Assembly: GCA_028752905.1 (NCBI GenBank)
Contig: JAQNBH010000282.1
Location: 62,001-126,000 of the forward strand
Direction of reading: 5' to 3'
Source of the DNA: Cladorhizidae sp. MBARI D1340-BT2
Taxonomy: Eukaryota; Porifera; Demospongiae; Poecilosclerida; Cladorhizidae
Length of the DNA stretch: 64,000 nt
Every line of letters starts with the position of its first letter. The first letter of the stretch is position 1. The notes under the pieces were generated by a model. It had not been told where the DNA came from, did not search any database, and worked only from the letters and a program-made list of their open reading frames with translations. Shown here piece by piece: positions 39,189-54,694 of the stretch. A program made the translations under genes and the position numbers.

Positions 39189-42100
39189 ATACATAGAATC
39201 ACAAGATAGGTTTCTCTATGTGTTCTCTATCTTGATGCTAAACAGGTTAGCTTCATAGATTCTCCACACTTCACTGTATAAACTTGATATATAGCTATTA
39301 AGATAGGTCTCTCCCTGTGCTCTCTGTTGATATCAAACATCCATAATATTCTGCACACTTCACTGTAATGGACTTGATATGATTCGAATGATAGGTTTCA
39401 TTATGTGTTCTCTATCTTGATATTTGCCCTAATTTGGTCTATATATATGTTTCTCATTTTTCCCCCAAAAATCTTGTTATTTTGCCGTAAAGCTCATAAC
39501 TTTTCTACACTTTACCCAAAAAAGATAATTTTTATATCACCGGATAGCCCTTCTAATTATCTGTCTTTTGTACGTGCCAAAATTTTGAGTACTCTAAGTA
39601 TTAGCAAGTTATGGTGATTTGAAGTGGTAAGGTTTGCGATCTTTCCTGGCGTTTTCCAGTTGCCAAAGCGGTGGCCTGCCAGTGAAAAACCACTACATTT
39701 ATTGATAATCTGTTGACATGTTGCAGATAAGGGCCTTCTCTATCAGTTGACAAAATCTGGGACTTTGGTCTTGTTAATTAGGGCAGTTATGAATTGTACT
39801 CTTACTTGATGCTAAACATGTTAGCTTCGTAGATTATCCACACTTCACTGAATAGACATGATGTATAGCTATTAAGATAGGACTCTCTAAGTGCTCTCTC
39901 TTGATACCAAACATCCATATATTCTGCACACTTCACTGTAATGGACTTGCAAGATAGGTATCTCTCAGTGTTCTCTATCTTGAGCTAAACATGTTAGCTT
40001 CATAGATTCTCCACACTTCACTGAATAGACTTGATATATAGCTCTAAAGGTAGGCCTCTCTCTGTTCTCTCTCTTGATACCAAACATCCGTATATTCTGC
40101 ATACATAGAATCACAAGCTAGGTTTCTCTATGTGTTCTCTATCTTGATGCTAAACAGGTTAGCTTCATAGATTCTCCACACTTCACTGTATAAACTTGAT
40201 ATATAGCTATTAAGATAGGTCTCTCCCTGTGCTCTCTGTTGATATCAAACATCCATAATATTCTGCACACTTCACTGTAATGGACTTGATATGATTCGAA
40301 TGATAGGTTTCATTATGTGTTCTCTATCTTGATATTTGCCCTAATTTGGTCTATATATATGTTTCTCATTTTCCCCCCAAAAATCTTGTTATTTTGCCGT
40401 AAAGCTCATAACTTTTCTACACTTTACCCAAAAAAGATAATTTTTATATCACCGGATAGCCCTTCTAATTATCTGTCTTTTGTACGTGCCAAAATTTTGA
40501 GTACTCTAAGTATTAGCAAGTTATGGTGATTTGAAGTGGTAAGGTTTGCGATCTTTCCTGGCGTTTTCCAGTTGCCAAAGCGGTGGCCTGCCAGTGAAAA
40601 ACCACTACATTTATTGATAATCTGTTGACATGTTGCAGATAAGGGCCTTCTCTATCAGTTGACAAAATCTGGGACTTTGGTCTTGTTAATTAGGGCAGTT
40701 ATGAATTGTACTCTTACTTGATGCTAAACATGTTAGCTTCGTAGATTATCCACACTTCACTGAATAGACTTGATGTATAGCTATTAAGATAGGACTCTCT
40801 AAGTGCTCTCTCTTGATACCAAACATCCATATATTCTGCACACTTCACTGTAATGGACTTGCAAGATAGGTATCTCTCAGTGTTCTCTATCTTGAGCTAA
40901 ACATGTTAGCTTCATAGATTCTCCACACTTCACTGAATAGACTTGATATATAGCTCTAAAGGTAGGCCTCTCTCTGTTCTCTCTCTTGATACCAAACATC
41001 CGTATATTCTGCATACATAGAATCACAAGATAGGTTTCTCTATGTGTTCTCTATCTTGATGCTAAACAGGTTAGCTTCATAGATTCTCCACACTTCACTG
41101 TATAAACTTGATATATAGCTATTAAGATAGGTCTCTCCCTGTGCTCTCTGTTGATATCAAACATCCATAATATTCTGCACACTTCACTGTAATGGACTTG
41201 ATATGATTCGAATGATAGGTTTCATTATGTGTTCTCTATCTTGATATTTGCCCTAATTTGGTCTATATATATGTTTCTCATTTTTTCCCCAAAAATCTTG
41301 TTATTTTGCCGTAAAGCTCATAACTTTTCTACACTTTACCCAAAAAAGAAATTTTTTATATCGCCGGATAGCCCTTCTAATTATCTGTCTTTTGTACGTG
41401 CCAAAATTTTGAGTACTCTAAGTATTAGCAAGTTATGGTGATTTGAAGTGGTAAGGTTTGCGATCTTTCCTGGCGTTTTCCAGTTGCCAAAGCGGTGGCC
41501 TGCCAGTGAAAAACCACTACATTTATTGATAATCTGTTGACATGTTGCAGATAAGGGCCTTCTCTATCAGTTGACAAAATCTGGGACTTTGGTCTTGTTA
41601 ATTAGGGCAGTTATGAATTGTACTCTTACTTGATGCTAAACATGTTAGCTTCGTAGATTATCCACACTTCACTGAATAGACTTGATGTATAGCTATTAAG
41701 ATAGGACTCTCTAAGTGCTCTCTCTTGATACCAAACATCCATATATTCTGCACACTTCACTGTAATGGACTTGCAAGATAGGTATCTCTCAGTGTTCTCT
41801 ATCTTGAGCTAAACATGTTAGCTTCATAGATTCTCCACACTTCACTGAATAGACTTGATATATAGCTCTAAAGGTAGGCCTCTCTCTGTTCTCTCTCTTG
41901 ATACCAAACATCCGTATATTCTGCATACATAGAATCACAAGCTAGGTTTCTCTATGTGTTCTCTATCTTGATGCTAAACAGGTTAGCTTCATAGATTCTC
42001 CACACTTCACTGTATAAACTTGATATATAGCTATTAAGATAGGTCTCTCCCTGTGCTCTCTGTTGATATCAAACATCCATAATATTCTGCACACTTCACT

Positions 42101-44661
42101 GTAATGGACTTGATATGATTCGAATGATAGGTTTCATTATGTGTTCTCTATCTTGATATTTGCCCTAATTTGGTCTATATATATGTTTCTCATTTTACCC
42201 CCAAAAATCTTGTTATTTTGCCGTAAAGCTCATAACTTTTCTACACTTTACCCAAAAAAGATAATTTTTATATCACCGGATAGCCCTTCTAATTATCTGT
42301 CTTTTGTACGTGCCAAAATTTTGAGTACTCTTAAGTATTAGCAAGTTATGGTGATTTGAAGTGGTAAGGTTTGCGATCTTTCCTGGCGTTTTCCAGTTGC
42401 CAAAGCGGTGGCCTGCCAGTGAAAAACCACTACATTTATTGATAATCTGTTGACATGTTGCAGATAAGGGCCTTCTCTATCAGTTGACAAAATCTGGGAC
42501 TTTGGTCTTGTTAATTAGGGCAGTTATGAATTGTACTCTTACTTGATGCTAAACATGTTAGCTTCGTAGATTATCCACACTTCACTGAATAGACTTGATG
42601 TATAGCTATTAAGATAGGACTCTCTAAGTGCTCTCTCTTGATACCAAACATCCATATATTCTGCACACTTCACTGTAATGGACTTGCAAGATAGGTATCT
42701 CTCAGTGTTCTCTATCTTGAGCTAAACATGTTAGCTTCATAGATTCTCCACACTTCACTGAATAGACTTGATATATAGCTCTAAAGGTAGGCCTCTCTCT
42801 GTTCTCTCTCTTGATACCAAACATCCGTATATTCTGCATACATAGAATCACAAGATAGGTTTCTCTATGTGTTCTCTATCTTGATGCTAAACAGGTTAGC
42901 TTCATAGATTCTCCACACTTCACTGTATAAACTTGATATATAGCTATTAAGATAGGTCTCTCCCTGTGCTCTCTGTTGATATCAAACATCCATAATATTC
43001 TGCACACTTCACTGTAATGGACTTGATATGATTCGAATGATAGGTTTCATTATGTGTTCTCTATCTTGATATTTGCCCTAATTTGGTCTATATATATGTT
43101 TCTCATTTTCCCCCCAAAAATCTTGTTATTTTGCCGTAAAGCTCATAACTTTTCTATACTTTACCCAAAAAAGAAATTTTTTCTATCACCGGATAGCCCT
43201 TCTAATTATCTGTCTTTTGTACGTGCCAAAATTTTGAGTACTCTAAGTATTAGCAAGTTATGGTGATTTGAAGTGGTAAGGTTTGCGATCTTTCCTGGCG
43301 TTTTCCAGTTGCCAAAGCGGTGGCCTGCCAGTGAAAAACCACTACATTTATTGATAATCTGTTGACATGTTGCAGATAAGGGCCTTCTCTATCAGTTGAC
43401 AAAATCTGGGACTTTGGTCTTGTTAATTAGGGCAGTTATGAATTGTACTCTTACTTGATGCTAAACATGTTAGCTTCGTAGATTATCCACACTTCACTGA
43501 ATAGACTTGATGTATAGCTATTAAGATAGGACTCTCTAAGTGCTCTCTCTTGATACCAAACATCCATATATTCTGCACACTTCACTGTAATGGACTTGCA
43601 AGATAGGTATCTCTCAGTGTTCTCTATCTTGAGCTAAACATGTTAGCTTCATAGATTCTCCACACTTCACTGAATAGACTTGATATATAGCTCTAAAGGT
43701 AGGCCTCTCTCTGTTCTCTCTCTTGATACCAAACATCCGTATATTCTGCATACATAGAATCACAAGCTAGGTTTCTCTATGTGTTCTCTATCTTGATGCT
43801 AAACAGGTTAGCTTCATAGATTCTCCACACTTCACTGTATAAACTTGATATATAGCTATTAAGATAGGTCTCTCCCTGTGCTCTCTGTTGATATCAAACA
43901 TCCATAATATTCTGCACACTTCACTGTAATGGACTTGATATGATTCGAATGATAGGTTTCATTATGTGTTCTCTATCTTGATATTTGCCCTAATTTGGTC
44001 TATATATATGTTTCTCATTTTCCCCCCAAAAATCTTGTTATTTTGCCGTAAAGCTCATAACTTTTCTACACTTTACCCAAAAAAGATAATTTTTATATCA
44101 CCGGATAGCCCTTCTAATTATCTGTCTTTTGTACGTGCCAAAATTTTGAGTACTCTAAGTATTAGCAAGTTATGGTGATTTGAAGTGGTAAGGTTTGCGA
44201 TCTTTCCTGGCGTTTTCCAGTTGCCAAAGCGGTGGCCTGCCAGTGAAAAACCACTACATTTATTGATAATCTGTTGACATGTTGCAGATAAGGGCCTTCT
44301 CTATCAGTTGACAAAATCTGGGACTTTGGACTTGTTAATTAGGGCAGTTATGAATTGTACTCTTACTTGATGCTAAACATGTTAGCTTCGTAGATTATCC
44401 ACACTTCACTGAATAGACTTGATGTATAGCTATTAAGATAGGACTCTCTAAGTGCTCTCTCTTGATACCAAACATCCATATATTCTGCACACTTCACTGT
44501 AATGGACTTGCAAGATAGGTATCTCTCAGTGTTCTCTATCTTGAGCTAAACATGTTAGCTTCATAGATTCTCCACACTTCACTGAATAGACTTGATATAT
44601 AGCTCTAAAGGTAGGCCTCTCTCTGTTCTCTCTCTTGATACCAAACATCCGTATATTCTGC

Positions 44662-47600
44662 ATACATAGAATCACAAGCTAGGTTTCTCTATGTGTTCTC
44701 TATCTTGATGCTAAACAGGTTAGCTTCATAGATTCTCCACACTTCACTGTATAAACTTGATATATAGCTATTAAGATAGGTCTCTCCCTGTGCTCTCTGT
44801 TGATATCAAACATCCATAATATTCTGCACACTTCACTGTAATGGACTTGATATGATTCGAATGATAGGTTTCATTATGTGTTCTCTATCTTGATATTTGC
44901 CCTAATTTGGTCTATATATATGTTTCTCATTTCCCCCCCAAAAATCTTGTTATTTTGCCGTAAAGCTCATAACTTTTCTATACTTTACCCAAAAAAGATA
45001 ATTTTTATATCACCGGATAGCCCTTCTAATTATCTGTCTTTTGTACGTGCCAAAATTTTGAGTACTCTAAGTATTAGCAAGTTATGGTGATTTGAAGTGG
45101 TAAGGTTTGCGATCTTTCCTGGCGTTTTCCAGTTGCCAAAGCGGTGGCCTGCCAGTGAAAAACCACTACATTTATTGATAATCTGTTGACATGTTGCAGA
45201 TAAGGGCCTTCTCTATCAGTTGACAAAATCTGGGACTTTGGTCTTGTTAATTAGGGCAGTTATGAATTGTACTCTTACTTGATGCTAAACATGTTAGCTT
45301 CGTAGATTATCCACACTTCACTGAATAGACTTGATGTATAGCTATTAAGATAGGACTCTCTAAGTGCTCTCTCTTGATACCAAACATCCATATATTCTGC
45401 ACACTTCACTGTAATGGACTTGCAAGATAGGTATCTCTCAGTGTTCTCTATCTTGAGCTAAACATGTTAGCTTCATAGATTCTCCACACTTCACTGAATA
45501 GACTTGATATATAGCTCTAAAGGTAGGCCTCTCTCTGTTCTCTCTCTTGATACCAAACATCCGTATATTCTGCATACATAGAATCACAAGATAGGTTTCT
45601 CTATGTGTTCTCTATCTTGATGCTAAACAGGTTAGCTTCATAGATTCTCCACACTTCACTGTATAAACTTGATATATAGCTATTAAGATAGGTCTCTCCC
45701 TGTGCTCTCTGTTGATATCAAACATCCATAATATTCTGCACACTTCACTGTAATGGACTTGATATGATTCGAATGATAGGTTTCATTATGTGTTCTCTAT
45801 CTTGATATTTGCCCTAATTTGGTCTATATATATGTTTCTCATTTTCCCCCCAAAAATCTTGTTATTTTGCCGTAAAGCTCATAACTTTTCTACACTTTAC
45901 CCAAAAAAGAAATTTTTTATATCACCGGATAGCCCTTCTAATTATCTGTCTTTTGTACGTGCCAAAATTTTGAGTACTCTAAGTATTAGCAAGTTATGGT
46001 GATTTGAAGTGGTAAGGTTTGCGATCTTTCCTGGCGTTTTCCAGTTGCCAAAGCGGTGGCCTGCCAGTGAAAAACCACTACATTTATTGATAATCTGTTG
46101 ACATGTTGCAGATAAGGGCCTTCTCTATCAGTTGACAAAATCTGGGACTTTGGTCTTGTTAATTAGGGCAGTTATGAATTGTACTCTTACTTGATGCTAA
46201 ACATGTTAGCTTCGTAGATTATCCACACTTCACTGAATAGACTTGATGTATAGCTATTAAGATAGGACTCTCTAAGTGCTCTCTCTTGATACCAAACATC
46301 CATATATTCTGCACACTTCACTGTAATGGACTTGCAAGATAGGTATCTCTCAGTGTTCTCTATCTTGAGCTAAACATGTTAGCTTCATAGATTCTCCACA
46401 CTTCACTGAATAGACTTGATATATAGCTCTAAAGGTAGGCCTCTCTCTGTTCTCTCTCTTGATACCAAACATCCGTATATTCTGCATACATAGAATCACA
46501 AGCTAGGTTTCTCTATGTGTTCTCTATCTTGATGCTAAACAGGTTAGCTTCATAGATTCTCCACACTTCACTGTATAAACTTGATATATAGCTATTAAGA
46601 TAGGTCTCTCCCTGTGCTCTCTGTTGATATCAAACATCCATAATATTCTGCACACTTCACTGTAATGGACTTGATATGATTCGAATGATAGGTTTCATTA
46701 TGTGTTCTCTATCTTGATATTTGCCCTAATTTGGTCTATATATATGTTTCTCATTTCCCCCCCAAAAATCTTGTTATTTTGCCGTAAAGCTCATAACTTT
46801 TCTATACTTTACCCAAAAAAGATAATTTTTATATCACCGGATAGCCCTTCTAATTATCTGTCTTTTGTACGTGCCAAAATTTTGAGTACTCTAAGTATTA
46901 GCAAGTTATGGTGATTTGAAGTGGTAAGGTTTGCGATCTTTCCTGGCGTTTTCCAGTTGCCAAAGCGGTGGCCTGCCAGTGAAAAACCACTACATTTATT
47001 GATAATCTGTTGACATGTTGCAGATAAGGGCCTTCTCTATCAGTTGACAAAATCTGGGACTTTGGTCTTGTTAATTAGGGCAGTTATGAATTGTACTCTT
47101 ACTTGATGCTAAACATGTTAGCTTCGTAGATTATCCACACTTCACTGAATAGACTTGATGTATAGCTATTAAGATAGGACTCTCTAAGTGCTCTCTCTTG
47201 ATACCAAACATCCATATATTCTGCACACTTCACTGTAATGGACTTGCAAGATAGGTATCTCTCAGTGTTCTCTATCTTGAGCTAAACATGTTAGCTTCAT
47301 AGATTCTCCACACTTCACTGAATAGACTTGATATATAGCTCTAAAGGTAGGCCTCTCTCTGTTCTCTCTCTTGATACCAAACATCCGTATATTCTGCATA
47401 CATAGAATCACAAGATAGGTTTCTCTATGTGTTCTCTATCTTGATGCTAAACAGGTTAGCTTCATAGATTCTCCACACTTCACTGTATAAACTTGATATA
47501 TAGCTATTAAGATAGGTCTCTCCCTGTGCTCTCTGTTGATATCAAACATCCATAATATTCTGCACACTTCACTGTAATGGACTTGATATGATTCGAATGA

Positions 47601-48309
47601 TAGGTTTCATTATGTGTTCTCTATCTTGATATTTGCCCTAATTTGGTCTATATATATGTTTCTCATTTTCCCCCCAAAAATCTTGTTATTTTGCCGTAAA
47701 GCTCATAACTTTTCTACACTTTACCCAAAAAAGAAATTTTTTATATCACCGGATAGCCCTTCTAATTATCTGTCTTTTGTACGTGCCAAAATTTTGAGTA
47801 CTCTAAGTATTAGCAAGTTATGGTGATTTGAAGTGGTAAGGTTTGCGATCTTTCCTGGCGTTTTCCAGTTGCCAAAGCGGTGGCCTGCCAGTGAAAAACC
47901 ACTACATTTATTGATAATCTGTTGACATGTTGCAGATAAGGGCCTTCTCTATCAGTTGACAAAATCTGGGACTTTGGTCTTGTTAATTAGGGCAGTTATG
48001 AATTGTACTCTTACTTGATGCTAAACATGTTAGCTTCGTAGATTATCCACACTTCACTGAATAGACTTGATGTATAGCTATTAAGATAGGACTCTCTAAG
48101 TGCTCTCTCTTGATACCAAACATCCATATATTCTGCACACTTCACTGTAATGGACTTGCAAGATAGGTATCTCTCAGTGTTCTCTATCTTGAGCTAAACA
48201 TGTTAGCTTCATAGATTCTCCACACTTCACTGAATAGACTTGATATATAGCTCTAAAGGTAGGCCTCTCTCTGTTCTCTCTCTTGATACCAAACATCCGT
48301 ATATTCTGC
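44662..48309. repeat. Two tandem copies of a monomer dimer (1,824 bp each)
   Basis: Units 44662 and 46486 share T3C7, T at 320, the GATAATTTTTA form and CAAGCTAG. Units 45574 and 47398 share T4C6, C at 320, the GAAATTTTTTA form and CAAGATAG. The combination T3C7 with T320 and GATAATTTTTA occurs only in this pair, which supports a local 1,824 bp duplication. Confidence 0.8.
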
Positions 48310-51300
48310 ATACATAGAATCACAAGCTAGGTTTCTCTATGTGTTCTCTATCTTGATGCTAAACAGGTTAGCTTCATAGATTCTCCACACTTCACTGTAT
48401 AAACTTGATATATAGCTATTAAGATAGGTCTCTCCCTGTGCTCTCTGTTGATATCAAACATCCATAATATTCTGCACACTTCACTGTAATGGACTTGATA
48501 TGATTCGAATGATAGGTTTCATTATGTGTTCTCTATCTTGATATTTGCCCTAATTTGGTCTATATATATGTTTCTCATTTTCCCCCCAAAAATCTTGTTA
48601 TTTTGCCGTAAAGCTCATAACTTTTCTACACTTTACCCAAAAAAGATAATTTTTATATCACCGGATAGCCCTTCTAATTATCTGTCTTTTGTACGTGCCA
48701 AAATTTTGAGTACTCTAAGTATTAGCAAGTTATGGTGATTTGAAGTGGTAAGGTTTGCGATCTTTCCTGGCGTTTTCCAGTTGCCAAAGCGGTGGCCTGC
48801 CAGTGAAAAACCACTACATTTATTGATAATCTGTTGACATGTTGCAGATAAGGGCCTTCTCTATCAGTTGACAAAATCTGGGACTTTGGTCTTGTTAATT
48901 AGGGCAGTTATGAATTGTACTCTTACTTGATGCTAAACATGTTAGCTTCGTAGATTATCCACACTTCACTGAATAGACTTGATGTATAGCTATTAAGATA
49001 GGACTCTCTAAGTGCTCTCTCTTGATACCAAACATCCATATATTCTGCACACTTCACTGTAATGGACTTGCAAGATAGGTATCTCTCAGTGTTCTCTATC
49101 TTGAGCTAAACATGTTAGCTTCATAGATTCTCCACACTTCACTGAATAGACTTGATATATAGCTCTAAAGGTAGGCCTCTCTCTGTTCTCTCTCTTGATA
49201 CCAAACATCCGTATATTCTGCATACATAGAATCACAAGCTAGATTTCTCTATGTGTTCTCTATCTTGATGCTAAACAGGTTAGCTTCATAGATTCTCCAC
49301 ACTTCACTGTATAAACTTGATATATAGCTATTAAGATAGGTCTCTCCCTGTGCTCTCTGTTGATATCAAACATCCATAATATTCTGCACACTTCACTGTA
49401 ATGGACTTGATATGATTCGAATGATAGGTTTCATTATGTGTTCTCTATCTTGATATTTGCCCTAATTTGGTCTATATATATGTTTCTCATTTTCCCCCCA
49501 AAAATCTTGTTATTTTGCCGTAAAGCTCATAACTTTTCTACACTTTACCCAAAAAAGATAATTTTTATATCACCGGATAGCCCTTCTAATTATCTGTCTT
49601 TTGTACGTGCCAAAATTTTGAGTACTCTAAGTATTAGCAAGTTATGGTGATTTGAAGTGGTAAGGTTTGCGATCTTTCCTGGCGTTTTCCAGTTGCCAAA
49701 GCGGTGGCCTGCCAGTGAAAAACCACTACATTTATTGATAATCTGTTGACATGTTGCAGATAAGGGCCTTCTCTATCAGTTGACAAAATCTGGGACTTTG
49801 GTCTTGTTAATTAGGGCAGTTATGAATTGTACTCTTACTTGATGCTAAACATGTTAGCTTCGTAGATTATCCACACTTCACTGAATAGACTTGATGTATA
49901 GCTATTAAGATAGGACTCTCTAAGTGCTCTCTCTTGATACCAAACATCCATATATTCTGCACACTTCACTGTAATGGACTTGCAAGATAGGTATCTCTCA
50001 GTGTTCTCTATCTTGAGCTAAACATGTTAGCTTCATAGATTCTCCACACTTCACTGAATAGACTTGATATATAGCTCTAAAGGTAGGCCTCTCTCTGTTC
50101 TCTCTCTTGATACCAAACATCCGTATATTCTGCATACATAGAATCACAAGATAGGTTTCTCTATGTGTTCTCTATCTTGATGCTAAACAGGTTAGCTTCA
50201 TAGATTCTCCACACTTCACTGTATAAACTTGATATATAGCTATTAAGATAGGTCTCTCCCTGTGCTCTCTGTTGATATCAAACATCCATAATATTCTGCA
50301 CACTTCACTGTAATGGACTTGATATGATTCGAATGATAGGTTTCATTATGTGTTCTCTATCTTGATATTTGCCCTAATTTGGTCTATATATATGTTTCTC
50401 ATTTTTCCCCCAAAAATCTTGTTATTTTGCCGTAAAGCTCATAACTTTTCTACACTTTACCCAAAAAAGATAATTTTTATATCACCGGATAGCCCTTCTA
50501 ATTATCTGTCTTTTGTACGTGCCAAAATTTTGAGTACTCTAAGTATTAGCAAGTTATGGTGATTTGAAGTGGTAAGGTTTGCGATCTTTCCTGGCGTTTT
50601 CCAGTTGCCAAAGCGGTGGCCTGCCAGTGAAAAACCACTACATTTATTGATAATCTGTTGACATGTTGCAGATAAGGGCCTTCTCTATCAGTTGACAAAA
50701 TCTGGGACTTTGGTCTTGTTAATTAGGGCAGTTATGAATTGTACTCTTACTTGATGCTAAACATGTTAGCTTCGTAGATTATCCACACTTCACTGAATAG
50801 ACTTGATGTATAGCTATTAAGATAGGACTCTCTAAGTGCTCTCTCTTGATACCAAACATCCATATATTCTGCACACTTCACTGTAATGGACTTGCAAGAT
50901 AGGTATCTCTCAGTGTTCTCTATCTTGAGCTAAACATGTTAGCTTCATAGATTCTCCACACTTCACTGAATAGACTTGATATATAGCTCTAAAGGTAGGC
51001 CTCTCTCTGTTCTCTCTCTTGATACCAAACATCCGTATATTCTGCATACATAGAATCACAAGCTAGGTTTCTCTATGTGTTCTCTATCTTGATGCTAAAC
51101 AGGTTAGCTTCATAGATTCTCCACACTTCACTGTATAAACTTGATATATAGCTATTAAGATAGGTCTCTCCCTGTGCTCTCTGTTGATATCAAACATCCA
51201 TAATATTCTGCACACTTCACTGTAATGGACTTGATATGATTCGAATGATAGGTTTCATTATGTGTTCTCTATCTTGATATTTGCCCTAATTTGGTCTATA

Positions 51301-54300
51301 TATATGTTTCTCATTTTCCCCCCAAAAATCTTGTTATTTTGCCGTAAAGCTCATAACTTTTCTACACTTTACCCAAAAAAGATAATTTTTATATCACCGG
51401 ATAGCCCTTCTAATTATCTGTCTTTTGTACGTGCCAAAATTTTGAGTACTCTAAGTATTAGCAAGTTATGGTGATTTGAAGTGGTAAGGTTTGCGATCTT
51501 TCCTGGCGTTTTCCAGTTGCCAAAGCGGTGGCCTGCCAGTGAAAAACCACTACATTTATTGATAATCTGTTGACATGTTGCAGATAAGGGCCTTCTCTAT
51601 CAGTTGACAAAATCTGGGACTTTGGTCTTGTTAATTAGGGCAGTTATGAATTGTACTCTTACTTGATGCTAAACATGTTAGCTTCGTAGATTATCCACAC
51701 TTCACTGAATAGACTTGATGTATAGCTATTAAGATAGGACTCTCTAAGTGCTCTCTCTTGATACCAAACATCCATATATTCTGCACACTTCACTGTAATG
51801 GACTTGCAAGATAGGTATCTCTCAGTGTTCTCTATCTTGAGCTAAACATGTTAGCTTCATAGATTCTCCACACTTCACTGAATAGACTTGATATATAGCT
51901 CTAAAGGTAGGCCTCTCTCTGTTCTCTCTCTTGATACCAAACATCCGTATATTCTGCATACATAGAATCACAAGATAGGTTTCTCTATGTGTTCTCTATC
52001 TTGATGCTAAACAGGTTAGCTTCATAGATTCTCCACACTTCACTGTATAAACTTGATATATAGCTATTAAGATAGGTCTCTCCCTGTGCTCTCTGTTGAT
52101 ATCAAACATCCATAATATTCTGCACACTTCACTGTAATGGACTTGATATGATTCGAATGATAGGTTTCATTATGTGTTCTCTATCTTGATATTTGCCCTA
52201 ATTTGGTCTATATATATGTTTCTCATTTTTCCCCCAAAAATCTTGTTATTTTGCCGTAAAGCTCATAACTTTTCTACACTTTACCCAAAAAAGATAATTT
52301 TTATATCACCGGATAGCCCTTCTAATTATCTGTCTTTTGTACGTGCCAAAATTTTGAGTACTCTAAGTATTAGCAAGTTATGGTGATTTGAAGTGGTAAG
52401 GTTTGCGATCTTTCCTGGCGTTTTCCAGTTGCCAAAGCGGTGGCCTGCCAGTGAAAAACCACTACATTTATTGATAATCTGTTGACATGTTGCAGATAAG
52501 GGCCTTCTCTATCAGTTGACAAAATCTGGGACTTTGGTCTTGTTAATTAGGGCAGTTATGAATTGTACTCTTACTTGATGCTAAACATGTTAGCTTCGTA
52601 GATTATCCACACTTCACTGAATAGACTTGATGTATAGCTATTAAGATAGGACTCTCTAAGTGCTCTCTCTTGATACCAAACATCCATATATTCTGCACAC
52701 TTCACTGTAATGGACTTGCAAGATAGGTATCTCTCAGTGTTCTCTATCTTGAGCTAAACATGTTAGCTTCATAGATTCTCCACACTTCACTGAATAGACT
52801 TGATATATAGCTCTAAAGGTAGGCCTCTCTCTGTTCTCTCTCGTTGATACCAAACATCCGTATATTCTGCATACATAGAATCACAAGATAGGTTTCTCTA
52901 TGTGTTCTCTATCTTGATGCTAAACAGGTTAGCTTGATAGATTCTCCACACTTCACTGTATAAACTTGATATATAGCTATTAAGATAGGTCTCTCCCTGT
53001 GCTCTCTGTTGATATCAAACATCCATAATATTCTGCACACTTCACTGTAATGGACTTGATATGATTCGAATGATAGGTTTCATTATGTGTTCTCTATCTT
53101 GATATTTGCCCTAATTTGGTCTATATATATGTTTCTCATTTTCCCCCCAAAAATCTTGTTATTTTGCCGTAAAGCTCATAACTTTTCTACACTTTACCCA
53201 AAAAAGATAATTTTTATATCACCGGATAGCCCTTCTAATTATCTGTCTTTTGTACGTGCCAAAATTTTGAGTACTCTAAGTATTAGCAAGTTATGGTGAT
53301 TTGAAGTGGTAAGGTTTGCGATCTTTCCTGGCGTTTTCCAGTTGCCAAAGCGGTGGCCTGCCAGTGAAAAACCACTACATTTATTGATAATCTGTTGACA
53401 TGTTGCAGATAAGGGCCTTCTCTATCAGTTGACAAAATCTGGGACTTTGGTCTTGTTAATTAGGGCAGTTATGAATTGTACTCTTACTTGATGCTAAACA
53501 TGTTAGCTTCGTAGATTATCCACACTTCACTGAATAGACTTGATGTATAGCTATTAAGATAGGACTCTCTAAGTGCTCTCTCTTGATACCAAACATCCAT
53601 ATATTCTGCACACTTCACTGTAATGGACTTGCAAGATAGGTATCTCTCAGTGTTCTCTATCTTGAGCTAAACATGTTAGCTTCATAGATTCTCCACACTT
53701 CACTGAATAGACTTGATATATAGCTCTAAAGGTAGGCCTCTCTCTGTTCTCTCTCTTGATACCAAACATCCGTATATTCTGCATACATAGAATCACAAGA
53801 TAGGTTTCTCTATGTGTTCTCTATCTTGATGCTAAACAGGTTAGCTTCATAGATTCTCCACACTTCACTGTATAAACTTGATATATAGCTATTAAGATAG
53901 GTCTCTCCCTGTGCTCTCTGTTGATATCAAACATCCATAATATTCTGCACACTTCACTGTAATGGACTTGATATGATTCGAATGATAGGTTTCATTATGT
54001 GTTCTCTATCTTGATATTTGCCCTAATTTGGTCTATATATATGTTTCTCATTTTTTCCCCAAAAATCTTGTTATTTTGCCGTAAAGCTCATAACTTTTCT
54101 ATACTTTACCCAAAAAAGAAATTTTTTATATCACCGGATAGCCCTTCTAATTATCTGTCTTTTGTACGTGCCAAAATTTTGAGTACTCTAAGTATTAGCA
54201 AGTTATGGTGATTTGAAGTGGTAAGGTTTGCGATCTTTCCTGGCGTTTTCCAGTTGCCAAAGCGGTGGCCTGCCAGTGAAAAACCACTACATTTATTGAT

Positions 54301-54694
54301 AATCTGTTGACATGTTGCAGATAAGGGCCTTCTCTATCAGTTGACAAAATCTGGGACTTTGGTCTTGTTAATTAGGGCAGTTATGAATTGTACTCTTACT
54401 TGATGCTAAACATGTTAGCTTCGTAGATTATCCACACTTCACTGAATAGACTTGATGTATAGCTATTAAGATAGGACTCTCTAAGTGCTCTCTCTTGATA
54501 CCAAACATCCATATATTCTGCACACTTCACTGTAATGGACTTGCAAGATAGGTATCTCTCAGTGTTCTCTATCTTGAGCTAAACATGTTAGCTTCATAGA
54601 TTCTCCACACTTCACTGAATAGACTTGATATATAGCTCTAAAGGTAGGCCTCTCTCTGTTCTCTCTCATGATATCAAACATCCGTATATTCTGC

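Larger units (their letters stand above)
24595..54694. repeat. Monomers 28-60, no long-range higher-order register
   Basis: Thirty-three long-form monomers reuse the alleles seen elsewhere in changing combinations. The 907 bp type is absent. T3C7, for example, occurs with ACTGG (unit 24595) and with the GATAATTTTTA form plus T320 (44662, 46486). The AAGCGG allele appears in units 27331, 29155 and 30067. Private changes include TAGCC for TACCC in unit 25507, an extra T near 42331 (unit 41925), an extra G at 52843 (unit 51958) and GCTAGATTT in unit 49222. No gene, insertion or strand switch interrupts it. Confidence 0.85.
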
